Below are positions 34,207-48,984 of a stretch of DNA of 64,000 nt, piece after piece. The stretch comes from Amaranthus tricolor (lineage: Eukaryota > Streptophyta > Magnoliopsida > Caryophyllales > Amaranthaceae). The position numbers and the translations under genes were made by a program. Every line of letters begins with the position of its first letter. Position 1 is the first letter of the stretch. Location: assembly GCF_026212465.1 (NCBI RefSeq), contig NC_080056.1, positions 9,504,061-9,568,060 on the forward strand. The letters run 5' to 3'. A model generated the notes under the pieces. The model was not told the origin of the DNA, ran no database searches, and saw only the letters and a list, made by a program, of their open reading frames with translations.

Positions 34207-34776
34207 TTCTTAAATATTACCTCTTTTAAATTTACACCGACTCTCACAAAATAAATTATATGGTGTTTTAAGTTCTCGTGGGAAAATAGAAAGTATTATT
34301 TATTTATGATTATGGTTATGGCTTTTTAATTGAACTACCTTGATCTTTATTGTCATTTTTCCTTTATTGATTATCATTATGTAATAATCCTATAGTTTAC
34401 TTTTATCATATGCTATTTCAAATGTGCTAAATTTTTGAGCATTAATTGTATTATTTTTTCTCTCTATATTAGGTGCGGATCTAGAAAAAATCAAATATTG
34501 TCAATATCGATAATTTAAAAAAATTACATCATAAACGTTTTAATTACGATAATTGTTCAAGTCGAGTTTTCATATTCTGAAAAAGATGCATAATATCATT
34601 ATTTGACAAGTTTTATAACTAGTCACATTCAGAATAAGATACAACTGTATTATTTAAAATTCGTCAACTATCTTATAGCGTAACTCAATCTTAATAATCT
34701 TCATCGCAAAGAACACTCTATCGATTGTTGTGAATAAAATTTGTAATAGATATATAGAGGATAAAATAAAAAACAT

Positions 34777-35050
34777 AGGGTTTTTGTCAAAAATTACCTA
34801 GTTTTTATTTAATTGTTTTGTCAAAAACTACCTAAAAAATGTTATTTCTTTGTTAAAGACTATAAATTATTTTTTATGTAAACTGTACGTGACTTTCACA
34901 TGCTACACTTAACGAAAATTTAGATGTTATTGTCAACTAGTAGTCTTTAACAAAGAAGTAATTTTTTTTAGGTAATTTTTAACAAAAATATTTCTTCATA
35001 GTTTTTGACGTACATAAACCCTATTTTGTAGGTAGTTTATGACATTTTTT
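34777..35050. mobile_element. Foldback MITE with actacct arms
   Basis: Both arms carry ttaaaaattacctaaaaaa-like words and tctttgttaaagactat in opposite orientation (about 34850 and 34935). The ends agggtttttgtcaaaaatta and (reverse complement) atagggtttatgtacgtcaa are related. The gcaaaa/gtcaaaa-actacct words resemble the TIR of the MULE at 19699, suggesting a MULE-derived MITE. Confidence 0.5.
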
Positions 35051-36452
35051 TCATTGTTTTATTGTTTGATAACACTTTTTATAAGATTTTTTTATGTGTA
35101 TTTTGAGATATACGACTAATAAATTACTTTAAAAGCTGTAAAATTGTTAAGTAAACGAACAAAAACGATAGACGGAATAAACTATTGTTATCTACAAATA
35201 TAATTATTTTATTAATGTTGGTTTTTGCAGGTAGTAATAAATGTTGGTGCAATTCGAGTAGTAACAAAGAGAAATTTTCTGAAATTTGCAAACCAGAAAG
35301 ATCAATTTCTAAAGTGAAATTATAGAACATAAATATCCCCAATTTAAACTTAATTTGATGCTAACGCAATTATCATATGAACCCCAACATATAAAATATT
35401 CACAAACCTGGATTAATTGAAGAACACAACATTCAATTCATTTTTAGTAGGTAGTTTGAACTAGTTTTAAAAAAAATCTATACCAAACTTCTTTCAGAAT
35501 ACGCGCACGTATTTCACACAACACCTATATAATTTTTATTAGGTATTTTGAACTAGTTTTCGTAAGTATTTGAACTAGTTGTAGTAGGTATTTTTGCACA
35601 CAGAAGTAGGCATTTGAACAATTTTTAAACAAACATTTGAAATAGTTATTTTTTGCGTTTAAAGCATATGTTGTTTCCTATTAAAGTACACATTTTGATT
35701 AGTAGATATAGGCATTTAGAACTGTTATAGTTGTATTTTTGTATACTGAAGTAAACATATAAATACATACAACACATAACATAGCTCCTACACCAAATAA
35801 CTTAAAAACCTACATCACATCGCAGAAACTTTTACATTACATAATATAAATACCTACAACAAATAACCTAACACCTACAGCACATAACAAAAATACCTAC
35901 AAGGCTACAACACATGATAAAAGCACATACAACAAATAACCTAACACAAAATCTTGTGTGAGAGGATCTCATCGTGCAACATGCCTCATACTTGGGTTAA
36001 ATAACACAATAATAGAAACTTTTAGCTTATAGAGCTTATTGTTTTGAGTTCGTCTCATTGTGAGGCAGTCTCATATAAGATGGACTGATAACCTAACCAT
36101 GTACAACACATAATCTAAACCCTTTAGCAAATAACATAAATGTCTACAACACATAACACCTATTTGACAACTTTAGCATGTTAAAAACACCTACTTGACA
36201 AACTGGTAACCCCACTTGACGTAGCTTAAATGCCTACTTGAGGTATCCTAAAACTCTACCGAGTAAGCGTGCAATTACACTACATTTTCAGTTTTTTATT
36301 TTTAAAAATATAATTGATTAAATCGGCTAACAATAAAAACTTTTAGTTTATAGGATTCTTGTTTTGAGGTCATCTTGTTGTGAGACGATGTCATACAAGA
36401 TGGGCTATTACCCTATTAGTGAAAAAGAAATTACGGAGTTTTAGGAAAGAAG

Positions 36453-36579
36453 TGGGCTTTTGCAAAAAAAATCCTAAGCCCACATCAATAATCAATAAAT
36501 AATACTCTAATACTCTTGAAGAGTAAAGCCCATAAAACTAGGGTTCAACTTGCCTCCAAAAACTGCGACGTAGGGTTTT
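36453..36579 (+). promoter_or_regulatory. RPS5 promoter: site II and telo-box-like motifs
   Basis: TGGGCT (36453-36458), GCCCA (36478-36482) and AGCCCA (36527-36532) are site II elements, and tagggtttt (36571-36579) resembles the telo-box, all within 200 bp of the ATG. This pairing is typical of plant ribosomal protein promoters and growth-linked expression (family knowledge). Confidence 0.6.
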
Positions 36580-36646
36580 AGTTGTACTAGTTGTGCAGAT
36601 TTAGGTTTTCTAACCCTTTTTCTTTCTCTTGTATCTTGCATCTTCA

Positions 36647-38446
<1,800 letters not shown>

Positions 38447-40239
38447 GTACGGAATCATCTCAAGGTTACTTTGTTTTTGTTTCTTCTCTCTTTAATTTAG
38501 AACTTACGAATGTATTGAGTTATTTTCAGCTACTTGCACTTTACTATTAGGGTTCTATACTTTTTTTGAGAAGATTTTGTAGAATTGGAATTTATGAACC
38601 CACGACAGTTTTATTTTAATATGCTGTACTTTTTTATGAAAATTCGTATCCAGTTAATGTACTTCATTGCAACAAGGTGCTTTATCATTGTACTGTTTGA
38701 GCAGCTTGAATTGTTCTGAATGTACAGGTTTTATTTCTATGCTTTTCGGGTTGCAATGTAGATCCTAAAGAAACACAAACTTGGCTACATAGAGATTAGG
38801 TCCATTGTTGTAATAGGTTGATTTGCCGATAACTTGTGTATGAGGGAATCTGGTCAAGTTCTCGAGTTCCTCCAGTTTAGACCTTCTATTGTTCTCGGTC
38901 AAGGTGCAGACTGCAGAGCGATGCAAGGTCACTATTTCCTTCATTTTAGACCACATCTTAATTTTCTCATTGTTCTCGTGCATTATTGTCAAAGTTCATT
39001 TTGTCCATGGCCTACTAAAATCTTACTAGAGCCTTATTCCGTATAATCCATCTCAGCCACCCATCTTTTCCTCTCTACACGAAGATTACTGAAGTTGAAT
39101 TCGATTTTGTTTTCCTCAAGACTAATGGTAAAGTTTAAGTCCAAATTTAATTGCTCAATCGATTCCTTGTGTAAGATCTTAATTTTGATTCTCATTTAAC
39201 ATTTTTCTTCGCTCAGTTGATAGTCCTATGATTCAGGAAAAAACCGTGTTCTATTTGACTTCTTTTTATTTTTTAGGTGGTCAAATAAGACTACATGTAA
39301 AAGAAAAATGTGTAGTGTTTTAAAATTTTAATAGGGGTAAAGTGGGGTTAGTATATGTAAAGATGTGAAAATGTTAAGTTTAATAAGGGTAAATTTGTAA
39401 AGTTGACATGCTTAAAATAGAAATGAGACATTTAGGGTGATTTGACCAAATAAAGAATTAAGACACTTAAAGTAAATAGGAGGGAGTATTTCATTTTATT
39501 CAAATTAAATACTTCTCATTAGATTTTGCATACTTAATATACTCTGTTTTTTTTTTAATGTTTCATTTGACTATGTTTTAAACTTATAGATTTAAGAATA
39601 AATTTAAAAATAAAATACAAATTAAGAGTGAATGATGAATAGAGTCTAAAAGCCAAATGGAACGTTTGAAAGAAACGGAGGAAGTAGTGTTTTTATCTGA
39701 AACACTTTTAATTATGCTTAGTTCAAGACTATAAAATTTTGATATGAATAAAATTTACATTGGGACGAAACAAAAAATTTCATTTTGCTATTTTTTGACT
39801 CATAGATTTAAAATAAAATAGAAAATAAGAGTTATTGGTGAACAACTTAAAAATCAATTGGCATATTTGATCAGAATGGGACTATAGGAGGGAGAAGTGT
39901 AAGTCATATAAGTGATTGATCACTTCCTTAATCCAAAAACGAAATCTTTGTACTTGCTACACGGTTGAGGGAGTATTGTGTTCTGGATTTCCTACCCACC
40001 AAATTTTCCAAACATACAAAACAAAATGTTATGAGCATTGATGCTAGAGGAAGGTTACACACGGGTCAATTAAAGCCGAACCGTCAAAGAGAGTATTTGA
40101 AAAGCTCAGTCCCAAGTACGTTGTCACTCTTAGTTTGGATAAATTAACTAAGGTTTGTTATATGGCATTAGGCCTTAAATGAAATATTTCAAGTAAATGC
40201 AAGAAGAGTAAATGTTATTCTTGAAATGACACAGTATAA
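38447..40239. other. RPS5 3' flank and MITE-rich spacer
   Basis: RPS5 3' UTR, then a Stowaway-like MITE at about 39539-39689 (tactctgttt left; right reverse complement actacttcctccgtttcttt, both continuing to catttg) and a second partial copy ending aggagggagta near 39490. No gene. Confidence 0.5.
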
Positions 40240-42384
40240 ATAACATTAAATGAGTTTGAATGTGAAATGTAAGGTAGCTTGATGGCATTAGTCATAGCTA
40301 ACAATTATCTTGGATCTTTTGTTGTAAATGAATGTCCATATTGACCGTGGTGTGTATTGTTAGGTATTTCTATGGTCGTAGCCTTTTCCTACAACATTGA
40401 TAGAGTCAAGCATTGCATTTGACATGTTGTCCTCTCATTGACGATGGAGTTGGATATTAAAGTAAATTTCACCTTTTACTCAACGTAAAAAAACTTTTTA
40501 CTTATGTCAAATAAAAGCAAGCTATTATCTTTTCAATTTTTCATACATGTGGGACTTTATTGTAGCGGAACTTTTACGTTGCGTCCATGCTTTTAATGCT
40601 ATGTGATTTAGGAGATTTGGAAAGGTTTTCCAGCTAAGTGCGAAGAATCATGACCTAGATTAAAGGACCCCGTTCTAGACGCATATTCGATATGCTGATC
40701 TTTGAGTATACAGATGGGTGCTTAATGGCTTATGTGTTTCCTTTCTTTTGAACTCTATCAGAGGAGCATTATCTTACTACAAGCATCACTTTTTAGCTTT
40801 AACCATATATTTACCTGTTGATTCTCATTATTAGTGATGTCCACAGTCTAGTTTAAGCCAAATCTGGTTTCATATACAGAAATGGAACTTGATTCGGACC
40901 GCTCATAAAGGATTAGGTGCGGGTCCAAGAGTTTGATACATGGGTTAGGTGCGGGTCCAACGGGTTTGCACAAAGGTTTAGTATTTCTATTTATTATTTT
41001 CTTAACTATAAAAATTAAAATAATTGAAGCATTACTTAATTACATAGTATACCATTGTCGAGTATTATCCATATTCTTTAAATGTCAATTGTCAATTAAA
41101 GCATTACTTAATTAAAAGAACAAAGCAGATGTAATTAATAACTAAATTAAAAATTAATAAAATAAAGTATTTTAATTAATTAACTACAAGAAGGGAGGGG
41201 GAGAAAGACAAGTTGAACTTAGTATCTCGGAAAAAAAAAAAAAACTAAGTTGCCTACATATTCCAAAGGAATCAAAGCCCATGTAGCTCTTGTCATACAT
41301 TTTAATTTTATTTGTTGGTAGTTTTCAAATGGTATGTATATCATCATCTTCGTTATCATCTTCTTCTCATTGCAATGTCCCTATTGCCTCTCCTCACGAT
41401 GATGCAAGCATATTCATTAGCATCTATGGATTATCATTGTTCTTTAGTCCATATATTCACTTGATCTCAATCTTTTTAGCAAATGCATATTTATATAATA
41501 TGTGGAGGAAGACAAGTTCCTTTTTCATCAAGCTTTCTCTTACTTTTACTAAAAGTAGATTCTGACGCAATAATAAAAAGCTGAATCGTAAGTATATACT
41601 TTATAATTCATAATAATATCGAAGTTTGATGGACTTTTCATTCCACTATTTGAAAAAATATTTGACGTTGAACGTGATGAGGATGAAGAAGAGGTAAAAC
41701 TATCATCATGGCTATCCATTATTTTAGCTATGATCGAATGAAACCTAATTAGATGTTAGGGGTGCATAAGGTTACAAAAATCATATAGGTCTCCTAAAAA
41801 TTTTCTGCAAGTTCCTATGTAGTTGTGCATATCACTTTGTTGGAGCATTGATAGTAATAATCGGATTGACAAATTCATAGGAAAAGTCTCAAATTTTCGG
41901 TTTTAACTTTTATAATGTAAATTCACGCGTGTGAAACGAGTCTACCAACGTTCGAGGCATGGCAAAAAATGTTGACTTGCTTTTCTTTTTTAAGCAAAAA
42001 CATAAAGTTATTACAAATATTACAAGTTTGCAAAGATAAACAATTTGTAATTTTATTTAAACTATAATTAAACTAACTAATACCTTCTGCACGACCTTGT
42101 TGTTGTGATCTCGTTGATGATTCTTAAAATCTATTTAATTACCTCAATAGGGTGGTTCTTCTTTTTCTTCTTCTTTTGCTTCTCCTCCTCCTCAAATAGT
42201 TGTTCCAATTATAGTATTTGATAATTTATGAACAAAAGAAATAATTAAAAAGAATAAGCAATAACTGTTTAAATGAAGAGAAAAATATAAAGTAAATAGT
42301 ATAGGAGAATAGTAAAGGAGGTGGTATGAAAGGAAAGATCAAAATTATTCCCTGTATACATAAGAAAAGATGGTTGCAACAACT

Positions 42385-42429
<45 letters not shown>

Positions 42430-42640
42430 CAAATTTTGGACGGTTCCATGAATCGGGAATTGTCGTTCTATGGAACCATGCAATTCGGTTGAACCCGACC
42501 TCTGAAAATTCAATCAAACTGCACAGTCCAGTTCACCCGACCCTGTGGTTCTCGATTCGATTTTGTCAATGGTTTTTCGGTTCTATCAAAATGCATTTGG
42601 AACCACTCATGGCCCACTATTAGTCCACCATTTGAGAAAT
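40240..42640 (-). mobile_element. Left inverted arm: degraded hAT element copy
   Basis: Aligns in reverse complement with 48780-52400 in many ordered blocks. For example, tgttaggtatttctatggtcg (40360s) matches the complement near 52260-52285. tactttttagctttaa-like text (about 40790) matches near 51965. catcaacgagatca on the minus strand (about 42110) matches 50625. ggaaccactcatggccca (about 42600) matches near 48815-48835. The minus strand at 41290-41560 carries a remnant of the hAT C-terminal dimerisation domain (SESTFSKSKRKLDEKGTCLPP-like) without a long frame. It is old, with many indels. Read as one of two hAT copies, or one arm of a larger inverted structure. Confidence 0.6.
42387..42427. 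repeat. 41-base poly(T) run
   Basis: Uninterrupted T41 at the edge of the left inverted arm; no counterpart is seen in the right arm. It may be a retroposon tail on the minus strand or simple slippage. The length is likely to be unstable and hard to sequence. Confidence 0.9.
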
Positions 42641-43298
42641 TAGTCCACCATTCTGAACATGCAACATTCAAATATAGTGAAATAAACCCAAATAACTAAA
42701 ACTAAAAATGCCTGATTGGTGATTCAAGAATTTAGATAACAAAAATAGAGAGATTACTTTAACCATTCGTTTGGTTGTTGATACTAAATGACGTTAATAG
42801 AAATAATTTGTATTATAATTTTTCATAAAATGCACCATCTCATTCCCATGATAATGAGAAGTGGATAATCAAAAAGTTTTTTGTTCATAACTTTTCATTA
42901 CCACCTAATATCACATCTTCAAATGATAATTCATTAAAATGAATTATGTGAATAAAATGAGATGACTGAAGTACAAAGCATGGCCATAAACTTATTAAGA
43001 GATTTTAAACCAAATTAGACTAAATTTTCATTACCATCTTTATTTGATACTGCCTACCAACCGACCTTAAGATTTATAAACTTAAACGAAACCCACTATA
43101 AATAAAATCACTTTAGTTGGTAACATCCAAATCTAAATAGAACCACAATCCTATAAAAAAAAAATATTAATTCGAATTTGTGGTTCATGATTCGTACTAG
43201 TCTAGAATTTATTTACATTTATATCAATTTATGTGTTGTAATATGATTGATTTGTGTTCGTTACTAAATAAAAATTGCCACAATACAATTTGCTTTCA

Positions 43299-43828
43299 GT
43301 TTTTTTTTTTGAATTGAATTAAATAATTTATTAATAAAAATGTCATCCGACATTTATAATAGAGTAACTATCAATTAAATACATAATAATTTTAATCAAA
43401 CAACTTTCTATATAGAAAAAGTTACGATCATAATAAAGGAGATCTAACACTCAAGCTTGCTCTCTACTACATCGTTGTTTGATACAATTTTCTCTGTCGG
43501 GGTCTTTAGATCTTGTCTAGCTTTAAAAATAGTGATAAGTTTAATACCATTGACTGTATTAGCAGAACTGGCACCTATAATGACGTCATATACCTTTGCC
43601 ATCAAATTGATAACAAGACTCCAAACTCTCACCATGAGAGACTTTAAAATCCAATATATGGGTAGATTGAATTCAATAAATGGATAAAATTTCTCTAACA
43701 CAAGAGAATGAGTTTCATTTGTAACTAAAAATGAAAAAAAAAGCAAAAATAAAGAAATTAAGGGCTTACTATCAATCATAAGGTTGATAGTAACCCCAAG
43801 ACTAACGATGGAGGATAGGGTTTTTTTT
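43299..43828 (-). mobile_element. 5'-truncated retroposon or processed pseudogene with 11-bp target duplication
   Basis: Perfect direct repeats atttgctttca at 43288-43298 and 43829-43839 flank a 530-bp minus-strand unit that ends in poly(A) (T11 on the plus strand from 43300). The 3' part resembles LINE or mRNA 3' UTR sequence. Upstream is a 111-residue open frame (43444-43779) starting with a hydrophobic stretch; it has no recognised domain and ends ESKLEC. Target duplication plus poly(A) shows target-primed reverse transcription; whether the body is LINE or a cellular mRNA is unknown. Confidence 0.75.
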
Positions 43829-45050
43829 ATTTGCTTTCAATGTTTAATCCTCTATAATTTTTTTCTTTGTGTTAGGGTTCTGTTTCAATTTAAGTGTTGT
43901 AATTAAAGTCCCTTTCAGAGTTAAAAAGATGAAAATTAGTTTAAGTTTGAGGAACTTATTTTCAACAATAATTGGTTTGCATTGAGAAATAATAATTGAT
44001 TGAAGAAGATGTAAGGGATAGAAGGATAAAACGATTAGACGACGAGTTAACTAGGGTTAGGTAGGATGACTTATGTTAATTGGTCAAAGGAAAAAAGTGA
44101 AGTTAATGATTAAAAAACCAATTCAACAAGTGATTAAATGTCCGGTCAAAGTAAATTTGTTTTTACTCTTGTTCGCTGTTCATAGTATTAGCGAACAAAC
44201 CCTAATATTAGGTTTAAATTTGCATGCCAAAATGCGGTCAAATATTTATTCGATGTTATTAACAGCGAATAAAGAAACTGGTAGCTATTAATAACAACAA
44301 ACAAAATAAAGACAATATTATAACATTTAAAGGAACGAACACCCCTTTCAACCATGATTTTTTTTGCCCTTTTAAACGTTATGACATTGTCTTTCTTTTG
44401 TTCGTCGTTATGTAACACTTATTTTGACTTTTGAGAATCAAAATTTTCGAAAGCTTATTTTGGAAATTCTTTACAAAAACATTTATTTAAATTTTCACAA
44501 ACACAAATTTTTAAATGAGACGGTTTTATGGTGAAACTAATTTTATTGGACCGGTCCATGTACATTTAATGTGTTAAAATAATCACTTACAATTTTAAAG
44601 TGATCATTTACTAAAGGGGATATAGATTTTTGATTGACTTTTAACTTATTGGTTGGTCAAACAGCCAGAAAAAGTGTTTGGTACATGACTTTTAAGAACC
44701 ATATTAAAAAAACTACTACAATTAGTTATTTTTGTTGGTTTTTGGCTTGTTGAATCACTTCTTCTGTAATAAACAACCAACAACCAATACCTAAATTTAC
44801 CAAACATCTTCATAAACAGTTGGCTAAACAACCAACATTTCCAACTGGTTAAACAAGCCAATTAAAAAATTTAACAACCAACAGTCAATTGTTGAGCATC
44901 CCCAAATTCGCGTGTGGAATAACATTTCAATTTTCTGGGCATTTATCAATTTTTACCTTGAAGGTATGAATTTTGAAAATTGATACCTTTAAGGTCGAAA
45001 TTGATACCTCTAAGATCAAAATTGAAAAATTGCCTAGTACACGCGCGAAT

Positions 45051-45284
45051 TGGGCTGACCCAAATTGACGGTTTCATTATGTGGCTGTCTCGTTCAAAAC
45101 CAGCTGATTAACAATTGTCTCATCAGTGTTATGAGTCCGTCTCATGGTGAAACGGTTTACAAAACACCTTATATAATACTCATTAGGGTTTTTGTTTCGG
45201 AATCTAAGTTCTGTAGTTTCTGCCTCCAGTATATAATACTCATTCCCTTCATTTGCCTTCTCTTTCAACCCAGAAAAACCCTAA
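45051..45284 (+). promoter_or_regulatory. RPL9 promoter: site II and telo-boxes
   Basis: TGGGCT (45051-45056), ttagggttt (45183-45191) and aaaccctaa (45276-45284) lie within 260 bp of the ATG, the ribosomal protein promoter signature. A tatataatactcatt word occurs twice (about 45169 and 45231), giving two candidate TATA positions. Confidence 0.6.
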
Positions 45285-45306
45285 GTAAGAGCAAACCACA
45301 TCCACA

Positions 45307-48300
45307 ATGAAGCAAGTTCTTTCCTCTGATCAAATGGAAATCCCTGATGGGATTGAACTTAAAGTTGATGCCAAAATTATCACAGTTGTTGGACCGCGTG
45401 GAACCCTAACTCGTAACTTTAAGCATCTTAATCTCGATTTTCAATTGACCACTGATGAAGAAGGTAAGAAAATACTGAAGATTGATTCGTGGTTTGGATC
45501 AAGAAAGACTTCTGCCGCCATTCGTACAGCAATTTCTCACATTGAGAATCTGATCACTGGTGTTACTAAAGGATTCCGCTACAAGATGAGAATGGTGTAT
45601 GCTCACTTTCCCATCAACGCTAGCATTACTAATAATAACAAGGGTATCGAGATCCGTAATTTTCTTGGTGAAAAGAGGGTATTTTTCTTTTCTCAATCCG
45701 TTGTTTCATCTTGTTTTTGTATTTTGGAGTTTGTTTTTTTTGTTTTGTTGGGAAATGTTGTGTTTTCATTGTGATTAGTTTGTTAAATCAATTGCAAATT
45801 GTTTTACCTTTTCTTTCTCTGTGAATGTTCTTCGTTTATTTTTTGTGAAATTTGAATGTTGGAGTTTAATTAGTTTTGTCATTTGAACCTGGGTGATTCA
45901 AAATGGAAGTTATGCTTGGCTATCTATGTAATTGTATTCCTTGTAAGCAATATGAATATGGACTCGGCTACTTGATCTAAATTGAATCAATGTGAGCAAT
46001 TGTTGCTACCTGAGGATATATTCAACCATATCTAATACTATTCTACAATCAATAAACTAATTTTAATGATTAGCCTATATTTTCCTTCATTTTTTTTAAT
46101 TTATTGTCACAAATCTTAATTGTTAATTTGTTGCTTGACCTCTTTTGTCATTTTGGCCTATCTCTTTGCTTTCTAAACTTCGTCAGTTCCAACCTTCCAA
46201 TTCTCTAACAAGTGTATTTTTCAATATCATACATGACATAGTTAATGTAACCCAATCTTTTGTGATTCTGATTACAATCTAGGATACCCTATCCTTTTGG
46301 GGATAATCTGAATGTGCTCATTTCTCCTTGCCCCTCATGTGTATGATTTGCTCGCTTGCCTTCTCCTTCTCTTAGACCGGGACTTGTGCGGTATACTGGG
46401 TTGCTGATTCTATACTTATACTTCACTCGAATTCGGTGGTAGCTGCATGTTGTTTGGTGTCAAACGATGGTTGTAGCAATTGGTTTTGAGTTACAAGGTA
46501 GTGGCTTGGGTTTGAGAAATTAGTCGGGGGCTTACTTTCCAATGTTGTTTTATTAAATTGAGGTACTTGTATCCATGTTTAACTAAAGTTTTGTTGGTAT
46601 TCCCTGATGTTGATATTTCGGTCTTCATGGGAATGTCCTTTTCCGTGTAGTTATTACCTGCGATTACAATTGTTTTGTGTTGTAAGATCGCCTATAACTT
46701 AGGGGTTCTTACAAGCTTTAACAAAGGAACGAAAGAAAGAACGATGAAGGAATGTTAATGGTGGAGTTCGAATGAAAGGAACTGATTTTTTTTTGTGTGT
46801 TTATGTTTGATTTTTGAAACAGCAAGGGAAAAGATAGTAATGGCTAATATCGATACTCACTATAAATCCATGTAGCAAGTAACGACGCTCTTAAGACTCA
46901 AGTGTATGCACCTAATACACTAAGCATAAGAACTTTTACAAATACGACTCTAATTCAAGAATCATACAAACGAGGATTGAAACAAAATGTTTCGGGTTTT
47001 CTTTATCATTAATCATCTACCCAAAAATATAATACATGCTAAACTATTTATAAAGAAAGCAAAAACGAAATAAATTTACTAAAAACCGACTAGAGAGCCG
47101 TGGGTTATGGCCGGCCATAGTGACGTGTGGTATTTACCACTTTGGCCGGTTGTAACATCTTGGTAACCGTCCATTTTGTGAGTAACTTCTGACGTAACTC
47201 CCGTCCCATTGTTGCCTATTAAAAAACTGAATAACTTCCAGCAACTTGCATTAAAAACCGAAAGTAACTACCTAAAATTAACTACCTAAATTTCTGATTT
47301 TTTATTTGATTACATAAAATAACTACCTAGCTAATATGGACTAAAAAGGACTTAAAAGGTGATGACTTTGAGCATGCTTTCTACGCCTAGCTTGGCTTGA
47401 CACTTTCTGAAAATAACTTCCTTGTTGTCGTTGCTTTGACTTGATTTTCGTCTTTGTTTTCTTCTTTACTTGCACTTCCATGCTTGCCTACGACTTTTAA
47501 AATTCTTAAAAAAATATGACATTTTTGTTTGTTCTTTTAATTAAAATTAAACACTGAAAACATAAAAAGACCGACCCTAATAAACATAAAATAAAACATA
47601 AACTAGGAGTTAAGAATTAAAATTCAGATTTTGAAAGAGATAATGTTTGACTATGGATGATCTTTGAAAGGTGGATTAAATGATTGCTTGTTACATGACG
47701 GTGTGGCGCCAACCTTTTGTTCCAACAAATTATTATTGAATGTAAAATGAGACTTCTTGAGTTTGTTTAACTCATAGTTATACGACTGTTCTCCTAGATG
47801 TAAATTTACATCATACTATTCTTTGTTTGTTTAAAGAGTTGCACTTTCCTCAAAACGCTTTCACATAAAAATGTAAATGTGTAGGCATTAAAAAAAACAG
47901 AGGTAGTATAATGATGCCAGACTTTTCGAACTCAAACTACATATTTTGTTTGAGAGCCTTATGGTGGTAGTGTTTTTCTTTTGCCAGCTTTATGTTTGTT
48001 TTTGTGCTGGAATACTACTTCGATGGAAATTGAATTACGATTTTGTTCTCTTCTCGACTATGTTTTATTGCAATTTAGGTGAGGAAAGTTGACATGTTGG
48101 AGGGTGTGAGCATCGTACGATCTGAGAAGGTGAAGGATGAACTCGTCTTGGATGGAAACGACATCGAACTTGTCTCCCGTTCAGCAGCCCTTATTAACCA
48201 GGTACATGTGGATGGTAATTAATATATAAGTTCCATTATATTCATGTAAATTAGGGTTTATTCTAAATACTGGAAATCCCTTTTGCAGAAATGCCATGTC

Positions 48301-48375
48301 AAAAACAAGGATATCAGAAAGTTCCTCGACGGTATTTATGTCAGCGAGAAGGGAAGGATTGTTGAAGAAGAGTAA
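45307..48375 (+). CDS. RPL9: 60S ribosomal protein L9 (uL6)
   Basis: Exons 45307-45678, 48079-48201 and 48289-48375 join in phase 0 to 193 residues, the usual length of plant L9. Family text includes [59 protein letters not shown] and the end KGRIVEEE. uL6 lies near the sarcin-ricin loop at the base of the P stalk on the large subunit. Intron 1 is 2.4 kb, with AT-rich, repeat-like sequence around 46690-47710. The exons show no lesion, so it is probably expressed. The gene lies between two inverted hAT-containing arms (40.24-42.64 and 48.78-52.40 kb), an arrangement that need not affect it but is unusual. Confidence 0.97.
46690..47710. repeat. Possible LTR or TE fragment in RPL9 intron 1
   Basis: The composition changes around a gccgtgggttatggccggccatag block (about 47097-47120) and a later tggcgccaacctt (about 47704), both reminiscent of LTR-retrotransposon termini and leaders. 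I could not define borders, LTR pairs or target duplications. Confidence 0.25.
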
Positions 48376-48779
48376 GCGATGAAGCTGTGTAGTTTTGTTC
48401 TGGTTGGACTTTGTGTTGGCATTACCCAGAATTCAAGTTTTTGATTTTGAGATCAAACTTGCATTTCATAGATTGTTACAATTTTGTTGCATATTAAAGA
48501 ATTTGTTGTCTTACTCTTCTTTGTATGCAATTGCTGTTATGCATGCATTTGGTACCATTCTATTTTTATGCACAAGATAATGCAAGAAACAATAACTTAA
48601 AAGTCATCATGATAATCCATTTAGCAAATTTTAGCCTAATAGCAAAAGATGAATTCTATAACATATTATAATGTGGGTCAAATCTAGAATTGTTCATTCG
48701 GGTTATTAGGTTGACTTTGTGTCAATTGTCTCGGATTGTTGTGACCACTGAATTACAAAAAAATTATTTCGAATCAAAA
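48376..48779. other. RPL9 3' flank
   Basis: 3' UTR and AT-rich spacer. tagaattgttcattcgggtt (about 48690) resembles the hAT-type end seen at 1931, but no partner end was found. Confidence 0.4.
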
Positions 48780-48984
48780 CATTCTAATATCGGTTTTGAA
48801 TCTGTTTATAACGTGGGCCATGAGTGGTTTCAAATTGCATTTCGATAAAACTAGAAACCGTTGACAAAAATCGAATTTGGAACCACAAGGTCTGGTGAAT
48901 TGGACTGTGCGGTTTGATTGAACCGCCACAGATTCGATTATACTGAACCACACAGTTCCATGCAATAGTCTTTTATAGTCCTAG

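Larger units (their letters stand above)
34207..36646. other. Intergenic region upstream of RPS5
   Basis: Contains a foldback MITE (34777-35050), degenerate direct repeats of acctacaacacataac type (about 35760-36200), two gagacc-type MITE copies (35950-36086, 36355-36410), and the RPS5 promoter. No gene. Confidence 0.55.
42641..45306. other. Spacer and RPL9 promoter region
   Basis: Contains a retroposed insertion (43299-43828), a gagacgg MITE copy (44515-44610) and another at 45131-45165. The rest is AT-rich with no supported gene. Confidence 0.5.

Noticed and set aside
43444..43779. 111-residue open frame as an independent gene
   Set aside because: It lies wholly inside a poly(A)-tailed retroposed unit and has no recognisable domain, so it is described with that element.
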